Assembly: GCF_017876165.1 (NCBI RefSeq)
Contig: NZ_JAGINQ010000033.1
Location: 1-57,410 of the forward strand
Source: Azospirillum soli
GTDB lineage: Bacteria > Pseudomonadota > Alphaproteobacteria > Azospirillales > Azospirillaceae
Direction of reading: 5' to 3'
DNA length: 57,410 nt
Below the pieces are notes generated by a model that did no database searches, had not been told where the DNA came from, and saw nothing but the letters and a program-made list of their open reading frames with translations. Of this stretch, positions 17,924 to 27,100 are shown piece after piece (position 1 is the first letter of the stretch; each line of letters begins with the position of its first letter). Position numbers and translations under genes: made by a program.

Positions 17924-18193
17924 ATGGCACAGGACAGCGCCAAGCAGCCGGTCAACCCGCGCGGCCCGCACATCGGCGGCGACCCGAGCGACACCCAGTC
18001 ACCCGCCCCGAACGCCGACCCGCGACGTTCCGAAGACGCGCCGACCGGCATTTCCGAGCGGCTGGAGAAGCAGAAGACGGGCCGCCACATTCCGGCCCAA
18101 ACCCCGGACGGCAAGCCTTACGCCGACGAGATGGATCCAGATCGCCTTGAGAAAGGCCGCGCCAACATCGGCACCCCGGGCGGGGCGGTGTAG
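17924..18193 (+). CDS. Small hydrophilic hypothetical protein (89 aa)
   Basis: The ATG at 17924 is preceded by AAGGA. The sequence is polar and Pro/Asp-rich (for example NPRGPHIGGDPSDTQSPAPN and TGRHIPAQTPDGKPYADEMD) with no hydrophobic core, suggesting a disordered protein. It has no signal peptide. No family is recognised. It is divergent from hisG and followed by a degraded palindromic repeat. In the 90 bp before it, CTTATGCC occurs twice (about 17819 and 17836). Confidence 0.65.
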   Translation: MAQDSAKQPVNPRGPHIGGDPSDTQSPAPNADPRRSEDAPTGISERLEKQKTGRHIPAQTPDGKPYADEMDPDRLEKGRANIGTPGGAV

Positions 18194-18225
18194 GCTCGGA
18201 AAACACTGACTTCTCTCGTTATATC

Positions 18226-18290
18226 CACGAAAGCGGGAATCCGGGCCCCTCTTACCAAATTTCCCCAATGCCCTGAATCCCCGCTTTCAC
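18226..18290. repeat. Degraded palindromic repeat, copy 1 of 4
   Basis: Arms GAAAGCGGG and CCCGCTTTC, with the internal ...GGGAATCC and GCCCTGAATCCCC, match the outer parts of the ~85-bp repeat seen at 19865, 26132 and 29994. The terminal GTCAT/ATGAC ends are lost here. Confidence 0.6.
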
Positions 18291-18318
18291 AGCGGCCGAC
18301 AGGAGCCGCCACAAATGA

Positions 18319-18331
18319 ACATGAATCATGT
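18319..18331. repeat. 13-bp palindrome ACATGAATCATGT, copy 2
   Basis: This is identical to 11115-11127 and extends one base further as ACATGAATCATGTG in both places. It lies 41 bp upstream of the -35 box of the promoter at 18373, a position suitable for an activator or repressor. Confidence 0.5.
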
Positions 18332-18372
18332 GTTCTTCGCGTTTTTTCACACGGAAGGTTCAATTTCCCCGC

Positions 18373-18402
18373 TTGACTGATTGCCCACAGACATTGTAGA
18401 TA
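18373..18402 (+). promoter_or_regulatory. Putative sigma-70-type promoter
   Basis: TTGACT (18373-18378) and TAGATA (18397-18402) are separated by 18 bp. Transcription would begin near 18409 and run towards the small gene at 18686. Experimental support is lacking. Confidence 0.5.
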
Positions 18403-18685
18403 AGTCTTCGGACGCCCACCGTGGGCGCCCCGCGGCAATTTGAACCCAGCAGCTTGCGCCGCGTCACCAAACGCTAAAGCGCCACGATACCGGTCGTGGA
18501 TCTCTGAGAAGGAGAGACCGGCGGAATGATGAAGACGCTCCCCACCTCCCCCGCCCCTCGGATCGCTGTCGTCGGTATGTGTCGCGGCATGTGTTGCCGC
18601 TGAACGCGCCGCATTTCCCAAGACAATCCGAGACATTTCGCCCGCCGGGACGCTCCGCGCCGCGGGCATAGGGGGAGTTTTTCCC

Positions 18686-18886
18686 ATGAGCCAGTCGCAC
18701 GCCTACGCCATTGAAGTCCAGGGCCGCTCCGCCGGCATCGTCGTCGCCGAACGCGGCGGCTTCACCTTCTTCGTGTCCGATTGGACCTTCAAGGATCTGG
18801 ACCGCCGAACCTTCCGAAACGTCGGTCAGGCCGAGCGCGCCGCCCGCCAGATCGTCACCGCCCGCGCCAGCACCTCCCGGCATTGA
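18686..18886 (+). CDS. Small hypothetical protein (66 aa)
   Basis: The 66-residue protein MSQSHAYAIEVQGRSAGIVV... looks like a small beta-rich domain: two strands around AGIVVAERGGFTFFVSDWTF, then a helix with the motif FRNVGQAERAARQIV. A strong GGGGGAG lies about 9 nt before the ATG. There is no signal peptide. I do not recognise a named family, although the pattern is like short alphaproteobacterial proteins of unknown function. A promoter about 275 bp upstream may serve it. Confidence 0.7.
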   Translation: MSQSHAYAIEVQGRSAGIVVAERGGFTFFVSDWTFKDLDRRTFRNVGQAERAARQIVTARASTSRH

Positions 18887-18953
18887 TCCGGGCTGCGTGG
18901 ATCGCGGCCATTCCACATGCCACTTTCGAACAAGATCACGGTTGACGAAACAC

Positions 18954-18996
18954 GTTGTGTTGAATAACGCTGTATGAACCCACTATTCAACACAAC
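18954..18996. promoter_or_regulatory. 13-bp perfect inverted repeat upstream of the methionine transporter operon
   Basis: GTTGTGTTGAATA (18954-18966) and TATTCAACACAAC (18984-18996) are perfectly complementary across a 17-nt spacer, ending 71 bp before the metQ1 start. A TTGACG at 18942-18947 suggests that a promoter overlaps the left arm. It may be an operator or an RNA stem. It does not fit any SAM riboswitch pattern I know and is not a MetJ box. Confidence 0.6.
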
Positions 18997-19067
18997 GGCT
19001 TCGCGCAATACTGCGGATTTCCCATTCCCCTGCCCCAAGCCTCCCCTCCCAGGAAAGGACACCTTCC

Positions 19068-19844
19068 GTGAAGACCCTGCTGACCTCCGTTCTCGTGGCC
19101 GCCGGCCTGTTCTCGTTCACCGCCCAGGCGGCTCCGCTGAAGGTGGGCGTGTCGGCCGGCCCCTACGGCGAGATCCTGGAATTCACCGCCAAGATCGCCG
19201 CCAAGGAAGGGCTTGAGGCGAAGGTCATCGAGTTCACGGACTGGAACATGCTGAACGCGTCGCTTCAGGACGGTGACATTGACGCCAACAACTTCCAGCA
19301 CCAGCCCTATCTGGACAACCAGATCAAGCAGCGCGGCTACGAGATCGTGCCGGTCGCCAAGAGCATCGTCGTGCCCATGGGCGTCTACGCCAAGAAGGTG
19401 CAAAAGCTGGAGGACCTGAAGGAAGGCGCCAGCATCTCCATCCCCAACGACCCGACCAACAGCGCCCGCGCGCTGTTCCTGCTGGCCAAGGCCGGCATCA
19501 TCGGGCTGAAGGACGGGGCCGGGCTGAACACCACCATCGCCGACATCGCCGCCAACCCGAAGAAGATCAAGTTCGTGGAGCTGGACGCGGCGCAGCTGCC
19601 GCGCTCGCTGGACGACGTGGACGCGTCGGTCATCACGCTGAACTACGCGGTGCTGGCGGGCCTGACGCCGAAGACCGCGCTGCTGCTGGAGGACGACCAG
19701 TCCAAGTGGCATCTGATCTGGGCCGTCCGCAAGGACCGCGCCGAAGACCCGCAGATCAAGCGCTTCATCGAGCTGTACCGCTCCCCGGAGGTGCGCGAGT
19801 TCATCAACACCCGCTTCAACGGCACGATCATCCCGACCTGGTGA
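19068..19844 (+). CDS. metQ: MetQ/NlpA-family substrate-binding protein, copy 1
   Basis: The 258-residue protein starts with GTG after AGGAAAGGA and has a Sec signal peptide (about 1-21, ending AQA). The mature part shows NlpA/MetQ features: LKVGVSAGPYGEILEF, NANNFQHQPYLDNQ, SIVVPMGVY, IPNDPTNSARALFLL and ELDAAQLPRSLDDVDA. No lipobox Cys is present, so it is soluble in the periplasm. It would deliver methionine or a related thioether to MetNI. It is the first gene of the plus-strand set and is separated from the ligase by a palindromic repeat. It is clearly paralogous to the protein at 23390. Confidence 0.93.
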   Translation: MKTLLTSVLVAAGLFSFTAQAAPLKVGVSAGPYGEILEFTAKIAAKEGLEAKVIEFTDWNMLNASLQDGDIDANNFQHQPYLDNQIKQRGYEIVPVAKSIVVPMGVYAKKVQKLEDLKEGASISIPNDPTNSARALFLLAKAGIIGLKDGAGLNTTIADIAANPKKIKFVELDAAQLPRSLDDVDASVITLNYAVLAGLTPKTALLLEDDQSKWHLIWAVRKDRAEDPQIKRFIELYRSPEVREFINTRFNGTIIPTW

Positions 19845-19864
19845 GCAATCACTTTTTATAAGTG

Positions 19865-19948
19865 CCGTCATTCCCGCGAAAGCGGGAATCCAGGGCAACT
19901 CGGGACGTTTCCCAAATGCCCTGGATCCCCGCCTTCGCGGGGATGACG
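19865..19948. repeat. Palindromic repeat, copy 2 of 4
   Basis: The left half is CCGTCATTCCCGCGAAAGCG..., the right half ...CCCCGCCTTCGCGGGGATGA, with AGGGC/GCCCT flanking a ~24-bp centre. Each half can fold on its own (CCCGC-GAAA-GCGGG type), and the two halves are inverted repeats of each other. It lies between metQ1 and the ligase and may attenuate transcription between them. Confidence 0.85.
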
Positions 19949-20013
19949 GGAACGTCTGAGCAATTGAGCTTTTGCGAGGCCCCTTCTTGGGGACTGCATC
20001 GAGGACTCCTTCC

Positions 20014-21684
20014 ATGACCGCCCCGTTCTCCCGCACCGCGTCGATCTTCGAACGTGATCTCGCCCCCGGTTCGGCGAACCATGTGCCCCTGAGCCCGCTC
20101 AGCTTCCTGAAGCGCGCGGCCAAGGTGTATCCGGACAAGCCGGCCATCGTGCACGGCGGCCGGGTCATCACCTACGCCCAGATGCGCGATCGGGTGCGGC
20201 GGTTCGCGGGCGCGCTGCTGGGGGCCGGGGTCGGCAAGGGCGACACGGTGTCGGTGCTGGCGCCCAACGTTCCGGCCCTGCTGGAGGCGCATTACGGCGT
20301 GCCGCTGGCCGGCGCCGTGCTGAACGCGCTGAACACGCGGCTGGACGCCGGCTCAATCGCCTTCATCCTCGACCACAGCGAAACCAAGGTCCTGATCGTG
20401 GACCGCGAACTGATCCCCGTCGCCAAGGCGGCGCTGGAGCAGACGGCGCGGTCGATCACGGTGGTGGAGGTCGCCGACGAGCAGGTGCCCAATGCCCCGA
20501 CGCTGGGCGCGGTGGAGTACGAGGAGTTCCTGGCGTCCGCCGCCCCCGCCGCGTGGCGCGGGCCGGAGGACGAGTGGGACGCGCTGGCGCTGAACTACAC
20601 CTCAGGCACCACGGGCAACCCGAAGGGCGTCGTCTATCACCATCGCGGCGCCTATCTGAACGCGCTGGGCAACGCCTTCACGCTGAACGTCCGGCCGGAC
20701 AGCGTCTATCTGTGGACGCTGCCCGCCTTCCATTGCAACGGCTGGACCTACACATGGGCGGTCACGGCGGCCGGCGGCACGCACGTCTGCCTGCGCCGGG
20801 TCGAGGCGGCGGCCATCTTCGCTGCCATCGCCGAACATAACGTCACGCACCTCTGCGGCGCGCCCATCGTGCTGAACATGCTGATTCACGCGCCGAAAGA
20901 GGCGCAACGCCGCTTCGACCACACGGTTACCGTGGGAACGGGCGGTGCCGCACCCCCGTCGGCGGTGCTGTCCGGCATGAAGGCGCTGGGCTTCGAGGTA
21001 ATCCATATGTACGGCCTGACGGAGGTCTACGGCCCCGCCACCGTCTGCGCCCCGCAGGACGGGTGGGAGGATCTGGACGCCGATGCGCTTGCGCTGAAAT
21101 ACGCGCGGCAGGGCGTCAACCACATCGCGGTGGAGGACGCGACCGTCTTCGACCGCGACACCGGAAAGCCGGTCCCCGCCGACGGCGAGACCATCGGCGA
21201 GATCGCCGTGCGCGGCAACACGGTGATGAAGGGCTATCTGAAGAACCCGGCGGCCACGCGGGAAGTGTTCGAGGGCGGCTGGTTCCGCTCCGGCGACTTG
21301 GGCGTGCTGCACCCGGACGGCTACATCGAGGTCAAGGACCGCTCCAAGGACATCATCATTTCCGGCGGCGAGAACATTTCGTCCCTGGAGGTGGAGGAGG
21401 TTCTCTACAAGCACCCCGCCGTGCTGGAGGCCGCCGTGGTGGCCCGGCCCGACGACAAGTGGGGCGAGAGCCCCTGCGCCTTCGTCACGCTGAAGCCCGG
21501 CGCGGAACGCCCGTCTGAGTCCGATATTATTCAGTGGTGCCGGCAGCGCATCGCCCATTACAAGGTGCCGCGCACGGTCGTGTTCCGCGACCTGCCGAAA
21601 ACATCGACCGGCAAAATCCAGAAGACCGTCCTGCGCGACGTGGCCCGCGAACTGGGTGAGCGTCGGGAGGCCCAAACCGCATGA
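20014..21684 (+). CDS. AMP-forming acyl-CoA synthetase, DmdB/medium-chain-like
   Basis: The 556-residue ligase activates a carboxylic acid as acyl-AMP and then acyl-CoA. Motifs in order are the P-loop LNYTSGTTGNPKGVVYHHRG, HMYGLTEVYGPATVC, GWFRSGDLGVLHPDGYIEV, RSKDIIISGGENISSLEVEE and the catalytic-Lys region TSTGKIQKTVLRD. The YHHRGAY segment is common in 3-methylthiopropionyl-CoA ligases (DmdB) and related enzymes. Its stop overlaps the metN start (ATGA) and it lies between MetQ and MetNI, so a sulfur-containing substrate made from methionine is attractive but is inference. The ATG at 20014 follows GAGGAC. Confidence 0.9.
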   Translation: MTAPFSRTASIFERDLAPGSANHVPLSPLSFLKRAAKVYPDKPAIVHGGRVITYAQMRDRVRRFAGALLGAGVGKGDTVSVLAPNVPALLEAHYGVPLAGAVLNALNTRLDAGSIAFILDHSETKVLIVDRELIPVAKAALEQTARSITVVEVADEQVPNAPTLGAVEYEEFLASAAPAAWRGPEDEWDALALNYTSGTTGNPKGVVYHHRGAYLNALGNAFTLNVRPDSVYLWTLPAFHCNGWTYTWAVTAAGGTHVCLRRVEAAAIFAAIAEHNVTHLCGAPIVLNMLIHAPKEAQRRFDHTVTVGTGGAAPPSAVLSGMKALGFEVIHMYGLTEVYGPATVCAPQDGWEDLDADALALKYARQGVNHIAVEDATVFDRDTGKPVPADGETIGEIAVRGNTVMKGYLKNPAATREVFEGGWFRSGDLGVLHPDGYIEVKDRSKDIIISGGENISSLEVEEVLYKHPAVLEAAVVARPDDKWGESPCAFVTLKPGAERPSESDIIQWCRQRIAHYKVPRTVVFRDLPKTSTGKIQKTVLRDVARELGERREAQTA

Positions 21685-22745
21685 TTACGTTCGAACACGT
21701 CGAGAAAACCTACCCCGCCCGTGGCGCCGGAGCGCCGGTTCACGCCCTGACCGACATCGACCTGACCATCGAGCGGGGCGAGATCTACGGCATCATCGGC
21801 CGGTCGGGCGCCGGCAAATCCACGCTGCTGCGCACCGTGAACCTGCTGGAAAAGCCGACCTCCGGCCGCGTGCTGGTGGACGGCGTGGACATCACCGGCC
21901 TGTCGCCCGCGCAGCTGCGCGAGGCGCGGCATTCCATCGGCATGATCTTCCAGCACTTCAACCTGCTGTCCTCGCGCACGGTGTTCGACAACGTCGCCCT
22001 GCCGCTGGAGCTGGCCGGCGTGAAGAAGGCGCAGATCAAGGAGACGGTGGAGCCGCTGCTGGAACTGGTCGGCCTGACCGACAAGCGCGACCGCTACCCG
22101 GCAGAGCTGTCGGGCGGGCAGAAGCAGCGCGTCGGCATCGCCCGCGCGCTGGCCAGCAAGCCGAAGGTTCTGCTGTCGGACGAGGCGACCTCCGCGCTCG
22201 ACCCCGAGACGACGGAGCAGATCCTCCACCTGCTGGCGGACATCAACAAGCGGCTGGGTCTGACCATCGTGCTGATCACGCACGAGATCGCCGTCATCAA
22301 GGAGATCTGCCACAAGGTGGCGGTCATGGAAGGCGGCAAGATCATCGAAAAGGGGCCGGTGTTCGACATCTTCGCCCATCCCAAACACGCGACGACGCAC
22401 ACCTTCGTCGATCCGGTCATCAACCGGGGCATTCCGGACAGCCTGAAGGAGCGCCTGTCGGCGACCGAGGTTCCGGAGTCCAACATCGTCCTGCGCATCA
22501 CCTTCACGGGCGAGCGCGCGACCTCCCCGGTCATCAGCGCGATCAGCCGCAAGCTGAACCTGGACCTGAACATCTGGCACGGCCAGATCGACGAGATCCA
22601 GGGCGCGCCCTTCGGGACGCTGGTGGTCGAGGCCATCGGCAACCCGCAGTCCATCGAGGCGGCCATCAGCCTCCTGAAAGTCAACAAGCTCGGCGTCGAG
22701 GTGCTTGGTTATGCTGTCCCCGGAAATCTACGCGCTGCTGTTTAA
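21681..22745 (+). CDS. metN: Methionine ABC transporter ATP-binding protein MetN
   Basis: The 354-residue ATPase has Walker A GRSGAGKST, the ABC signature ELSGGQKQRVGIARAL, Walker B VLLSDEATSALDP and the switch His in LITHEIAVI. The C-terminal ~90 residues (from about 260, with IVLRITFTGERATSPVISAI) form the NIL/ACT-like domain through which intracellular methionine inhibits MetNI. The ATG overlaps the ligase stop (ATGA), and its 3' end overlaps metI by 35 bp. It is co-transcribed with the ligase, metI and metQ2. Confidence 0.96.
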   Translation: MITFEHVEKTYPARGAGAPVHALTDIDLTIERGEIYGIIGRSGAGKSTLLRTVNLLEKPTSGRVLVDGVDITGLSPAQLREARHSIGMIFQHFNLLSSRTVFDNVALPLELAGVKKAQIKETVEPLLELVGLTDKRDRYPAELSGGQKQRVGIARALASKPKVLLSDEATSALDPETTEQILHLLADINKRLGLTIVLITHEIAVIKEICHKVAVMEGGKIIEKGPVFDIFAHPKHATTHTFVDPVINRGIPDSLKERLSATEVPESNIVLRITFTGERATSPVISAISRKLNLDLNIWHGQIDEIQGAPFGTLVVEAIGNPQSIEAAISLLKVNKLGVEVLGYAVPGNLRAAV

Positions 22746-23379
22746 GGCGCTGCTCGACACGCTGCACATGGTGGCGGTGTCGGGCATCCTGGGCACGCTG
22801 CTGGGCCTGCCCATCGGCGTGCTGCTGGCGGTCACGGGCCGGGGGGAGCTGTTGCAGAACCTCGTCTTCAACCGCGTGGTCGGCGCCATCGTGAACATGA
22901 CGCGCTCCACCCCCTTCATCATCCTGGTGGTGGCAATCATCCCCTTCACGCGGCTGGTGGCGGGCACCTCCATCGGCACCACCGCGGCCATCGTGCCGCT
23001 GACGGTCGCCGCGACGCCCTTCATCGCCCGCATCGTCGAGGGCGCCATCCGCGAGGTGGACCGGGGCCTGATCGAGGCAGCGCAGGCCATGGGCGCTACG
23101 CCCTTCCAGATCATCCGCAAGGTGCTGCTGCCGGAAGCCATGCCGGCCATCGCGCTGGGCCTGACCCTGTCGGCGGTCAGCCTGATCGGCTATTCGGCGA
23201 TGGTGGGTGCGGTCGGCGGCGGCGGTCTCGGCGACCTCGGCATCCGCTACGGCTACCAGCGCTTCCTGCCGGAGGTGATGCTGGCTGTGGTCGTCGTCCT
23301 GATCGTGCTGGTGCAGATCGTGCAATCAACGGGCGACTGGATCGCCCGGCGAGTCAACAAACGAAACCTGAAGTCCTGA
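22711..23379 (+). CDS. metI: Methionine ABC transporter permease MetI
   Basis: The 222-residue permease has about five membrane helices and the EAA-type cytoplasmic loop EAAQAMGATPFQIIRKVLLPEAMPAI that contacts MetN. Its typical N-terminus is LLFKALLDTLHMVAVSGILG. The ATG at 22711 is chosen because GAGGTG lies just upstream within metN; the frame also opens with TTG at 22705. It forms the inner-membrane channel of the MetNIQ importer. Confidence 0.95.
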   Translation: MLSPEIYALLFKALLDTLHMVAVSGILGTLLGLPIGVLLAVTGRGELLQNLVFNRVVGAIVNMTRSTPFIILVVAIIPFTRLVAGTSIGTTAAIVPLTVAATPFIARIVEGAIREVDRGLIEAAQAMGATPFQIIRKVLLPEAMPAIALGLTLSAVSLIGYSAMVGAVGGGGLGDLGIRYGYQRFLPEVMLAVVVVLIVLVQIVQSTGDWIARRVNKRNLKS

Positions 23380-23389
23380 GGAGTTGGAG

Positions 23390-24190
23390 ATGATCCGCAA
23401 GCGCTTGCTCGGCACTTTCGCCGCCGCCGTGACCCTGGCCGCCGCCTTCGGCGCCCCCATCGCGGCCCATGCCGAAGCCATCAAGATCGGCGTCACCCCC
23501 GGCCCGCACGCCCAGATCATGGAGAAGGTGAAGCCCATCGCTGCCAAGGAAGGCCTTGAGCTGACGGTGATGGAATTCTCCGACTACGTCATCCCGAACC
23601 AGGCCCTGGCCGACGGCGACCTGAACGCGAACTCCTTCCAGCACCAGCCGTATCTGGACAATCAGGTGAAGGATCGCGGCTACGACCTCGTCAGCGTCGC
23701 CAAGAACGTCATCTTCCCGATGGGCGTCTATTCCAAGACGGCGAAGAGCCTGGACGCGCTGCCCAACGGCGCCAAGGTGGCCGTGCCGAACGACCCGACC
23801 AACGGCGGCCGCGCGCTGCTGCTGCTCCAGTCCAAGGGCCTGATCAAGCTGAAGGACGGCGCCGGGCTGAAGGCGTCGCCGCTGGACATCGCCGAGAACC
23901 CGAAGAAGCTCCAGATCGTCGAGCTGGACGCCGCCCAGTTGCCGCGTTCGCTGGACGACGTGACCGTGGCGGTGATCAACACCAACTACGCGCTGGAGGC
24001 GGGGCTCGACCCCCTCAAGGACGCCATCGCCCGCGAGGCCAGCGAGAGCCCCTACGCCAACGTCATCGTCGTGCGCAAGGCCGACCAGGACAAGCCGTGG
24101 GTGGCGAAGCTGGTGAAGGCCTACCAGAACGACGAGGTGAAGCAGTTCATCAACGACAAGTTCAAGGGCGCGATCGTCCCGGCCTGGTGA
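23390..24190 (+). CDS. metQ: MetQ/NlpA-family substrate-binding protein, copy 2
   Basis: The 266-residue protein has a Sec signal peptide (about 1-28, ending AHA) and the same motifs as copy 1: IKIGVTPGPHAQIMEKVKPI, NANSFQHQPYLDNQVKDRGY, VPNDPTNGGRALLLLQ and ELDAAQLPRSLDDVT. No lipobox is present. It follows metI by 10 bp with GAGGAG before the ATG. Two binding proteins sharing one MetNI would broaden the substrate range, for example L-methionine plus D-methionine or a sulfoxide, but the ligands are not readable from sequence. Its last 29 bp overlap the end of the convergent TPR gene. Confidence 0.94.
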   Translation: MIRKRLLGTFAAAVTLAAAFGAPIAAHAEAIKIGVTPGPHAQIMEKVKPIAAKEGLELTVMEFSDYVIPNQALADGDLNANSFQHQPYLDNQVKDRGYDLVSVAKNVIFPMGVYSKTAKSLDALPNGAKVAVPNDPTNGGRALLLLQSKGLIKLKDGAGLKASPLDIAENPKKLQIVELDAAQLPRSLDDVTVAVINTNYALEAGLDPLKDAIAREASESPYANVIVVRKADQDKPWVAKLVKAYQNDEVKQFINDKFKGAIVPAW

Positions 24191-27100
24191 TCGCCTGAGT
24201 CACGGCACGCCCGATGGCGCCCAGCGCGTCGTCGAGCGTGCCGCCCGGCGGCGGGGCGAACAGCCGCATGGACGGGTACCAGGGCCGCACGGCGGTGCCG
24301 AGCGCGGTCCATTCCCCCGCCCAGCCGAAGCGCCACACCGGCACGCCGAGCGCGCCGGCCATCTCCGCCACCGACGTGCCGGCGGAGATGACGAGGTCCA
24401 GCGCCGCCGTCAGCGCCGCCGCCTCGTCCAAATCGTTCATCAGGTCCACATCCGGCCAGCGCCGGACGCGCACGCCGAAGCGTTCCTCCGCCGTTGCGAG
24501 TTCAGCGACGCAGTCGTCGTATTGAAGATTGACGAAATGGACGCCAGGAGTGGCGAGGATCGGCCCCCACTGGTCCAGAATTGTGTAGGCGGACTCCCGC
24601 AACGCGTTCCGAAAGCGGCTGCGCCAGCAGATGCCGATCTTCAAACCCGGCCCGAGCGCCGCCAGACGGTCCCGCCACCGATTGAGTTTTTCCGGGTCCG
24701 GCGTGAGCCATCCCGCGCGATCCGGAAAGGCGTCCAGGCGAGTGCGGAAGTGCCGCGGCAGCGATCCCGCCGGAACGTGAAGGTCGAAATCGTCGGGGTC
24801 GGCCGTCTCCGCGCGCACCACGGCGTTGGGGAAGGAGCGCGCCATCAGCGGCACCAGACGGGGATCGCATTCGACGATGACCCGGCTGGCGCGCGCGATC
24901 AGGTCGGCGTAGCAGGAGGCGTAGAGCAGTTCGTCCCCCACGCCCTGCTCCCGCCACAGCAGCACGGTCTTGCCGGTCAGATCGCCGCCGTCCCAAAGGG
25001 GTTTGCGAAACCGCCGGTCGGGCGTGGCCTGCCCCGAGGCGAAGCGCGCTTCCAGCCCGGTCCAGCCCAATTCCAACTCGCCACGGGCCAGCGCGGCGTA
25101 GCCCCGGTTGAAGGTGGCGAGCGACAGCGACGGGTCCACCTCCACCGCCCGGCGGTAGGCCACGTCGGCGTCGGATGGGCGGCCGGCGGCCTGAAAGGCG
25201 TTGCCGAGATTGTAGTGCCATTCGGCGCGTTGCGAATTCAGCGTCAGGGCCCGGCCCCAGGCGCGCAGGGCGGCGTCGAAACGCTTCTGCCGTTGCCGCA
25301 GGTCGGCCAGCCCGGCGAAGCCCTCGGACGAACCGGGGTCGAGCAGGATGATTTTCCACCACGCCAGAGCCGCCCGGTCCGCTTCCCCCGCCGCCTCCAG
25401 CGCGTGCGCCAGATTGCCAAGCGTGCGGGCGTCGTCGGGGCGCAGGCGAAGAGCGGCGCGGAGGGCTGCCACGGCCTCCGGATTCTTGTTGAGAGCCAGG
25501 AGCGCAACGCCTTGGTTGCTCAGCGCCTCCGGGTAGTCGGGGCGCAGGCGCAAGGCACGGTCGGCGAACGCGTCGGCCTGGGCGACGCGGTCCGCCGCCA
25601 GCGCGGAAGAGGCAAGACCGTTCCATGCCTCGGCCAAAGCCGGGTCGAGTGCCAGCGCCCGGCGCAACGCCCCATCCCCGTCGCTGCCAACGGCTTGAAG
25701 AGCCAGCCCAAGGTTGGCGTGCAGACCTGCCCATAGGGGCTGAAGGCGCGCCGCCTTAGCCGTCACGTCGGCGGCCTCGGTGGCGTTGCCCAGCCCGAGC
25801 AGCACGACCCCGAGATTGCCGAGCGCTTCAGCATCGTCCGCCTGGAAGGTCAGCGCCGCGCGGTAGTCGGCTTCGGCCTCGGCGAAAGCGCCCAGCGTCT
25901 GAAAGGCCAGCGCGCGGCGCCGATGACGCTCGGCGGTGCCCCCGCCGGCCGCAATGGCGCGCCCGATCAACTCCACCGCGATGTCGGGCCGTCCGGCCTG
26001 ATGGCCCAGCCAGCCATAGCCCTCCAGGGCCTCCGCGTGGTTGGCGTCGGCCTGGAGGATGCTCTGGTAGGCCTTCTCCGCCTCCGGCCATTGGCCGGAT
26101 TGGTGGAGAGAATGGGCCTCTTTCAACAGATCGTCATCCCCACGAAGGCGGGGATCCAGGGCCATTTGGGACTTTCCCGCGTTGCCCTGGATCCCCGCCT
26201 TCGCGGGGATGACGGTGGGGAGCTGTTGTTTTAACGCCCCCGCCATCCGCGCCAGGACGCCATCCAACCCCTCCCCGCCGCGCGCACGCCACATGCGCAT
26301 GCTGGGGAACCAGGGGCGCACGGCCGTGCCCTGCATGGTCCAATCGTTGGCTCCACCGAAGCGCCAAACCGGCACGCCCAGCGCCCCGGCCATCTCGCCG
26401 ACCGAGGACGCGACGGTGACGACGAGGTCCAACCCGGCGGTCAGCGCCGCCGCCGCTTCCAGATCGTTCTTCAGGTCGGTGTCAGCCCAGCGGTGCAGGG
26501 TCACGCCCTGGCGTTCCAGCGCTCCGTCGATCTCCTCGTCACGGGCGTCGTATTGCAGGGCAACGAAGACCAGTCCCGGCACCCGGAACAACGGTGCCCA
26601 GGCGTCCAGATGGGTGTAGGCGTGCTTGCGCTCCCCCAGCGTGCGCTGGCTGCGCCAGCAGACGCCGACCCGCACACCGGGCGGCAATGCGGCCAGCCGG
26701 TCCCGCCACAGCGCCGCGCGCTCCGGGTCCGGCACCAGATAGGCCCCCGCCGCTGAAAAGCTGGCGTAGTCGCGCCGCAGGAAGCGCGTCAGCGAGGCCA
26801 TGGGAACGTGCGTGTCGAAGTCCGGCGGGTCCACCGTCTCCCGGCCGTCGGGGGTGAAGGTCTGGGCGCGCACCGTCGCCTGGGGGAAGGACCGCGCGAA
26901 CAGCCCGACCATGCGGGGGTCGCATTCCAGGATCACTTGCCCGGCGCGCCGGATCAGGTCGGGCAGGCAGGTGGCGTACAGCAACTCGTCGCCGAGGCCC
27001 TGTTCGCGCCAGACCATGATGCGCTTGCCCGAAAGATCCTCGCCCTGCCAGCGCGGCACCGGGAAGCTTCGCGCGCCCAGCACGCGGCGGGAATCGAAGC

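Larger units (their letters stand above)
18194..18685. other. Intergenic region with repeat, palindrome and promoter
   Basis: The 492 bp contain no convincing gene. In order they hold a degraded palindromic repeat (18226-18290), the 13-bp palindrome ACATGAATCATGT (18319-18331), a sigma-70-type promoter (18373-18402) and a GCCCAC/GTGGGC hairpin near 18413. A GGGGGAG ribosome-binding site then serves the gene at 18686. The distance of about 275 bp from the promoter to that gene leaves room for a long leader or a small RNA. Confidence 0.55.

Noticed and set aside
18887..19067. SAM riboswitch for the methionine transporter genes
   Set aside because: The perfect inverted repeat does not match the SAM-I, SAM-II or SAM/SAH cores I know; it is listed as an uncharacterised regulatory repeat instead.
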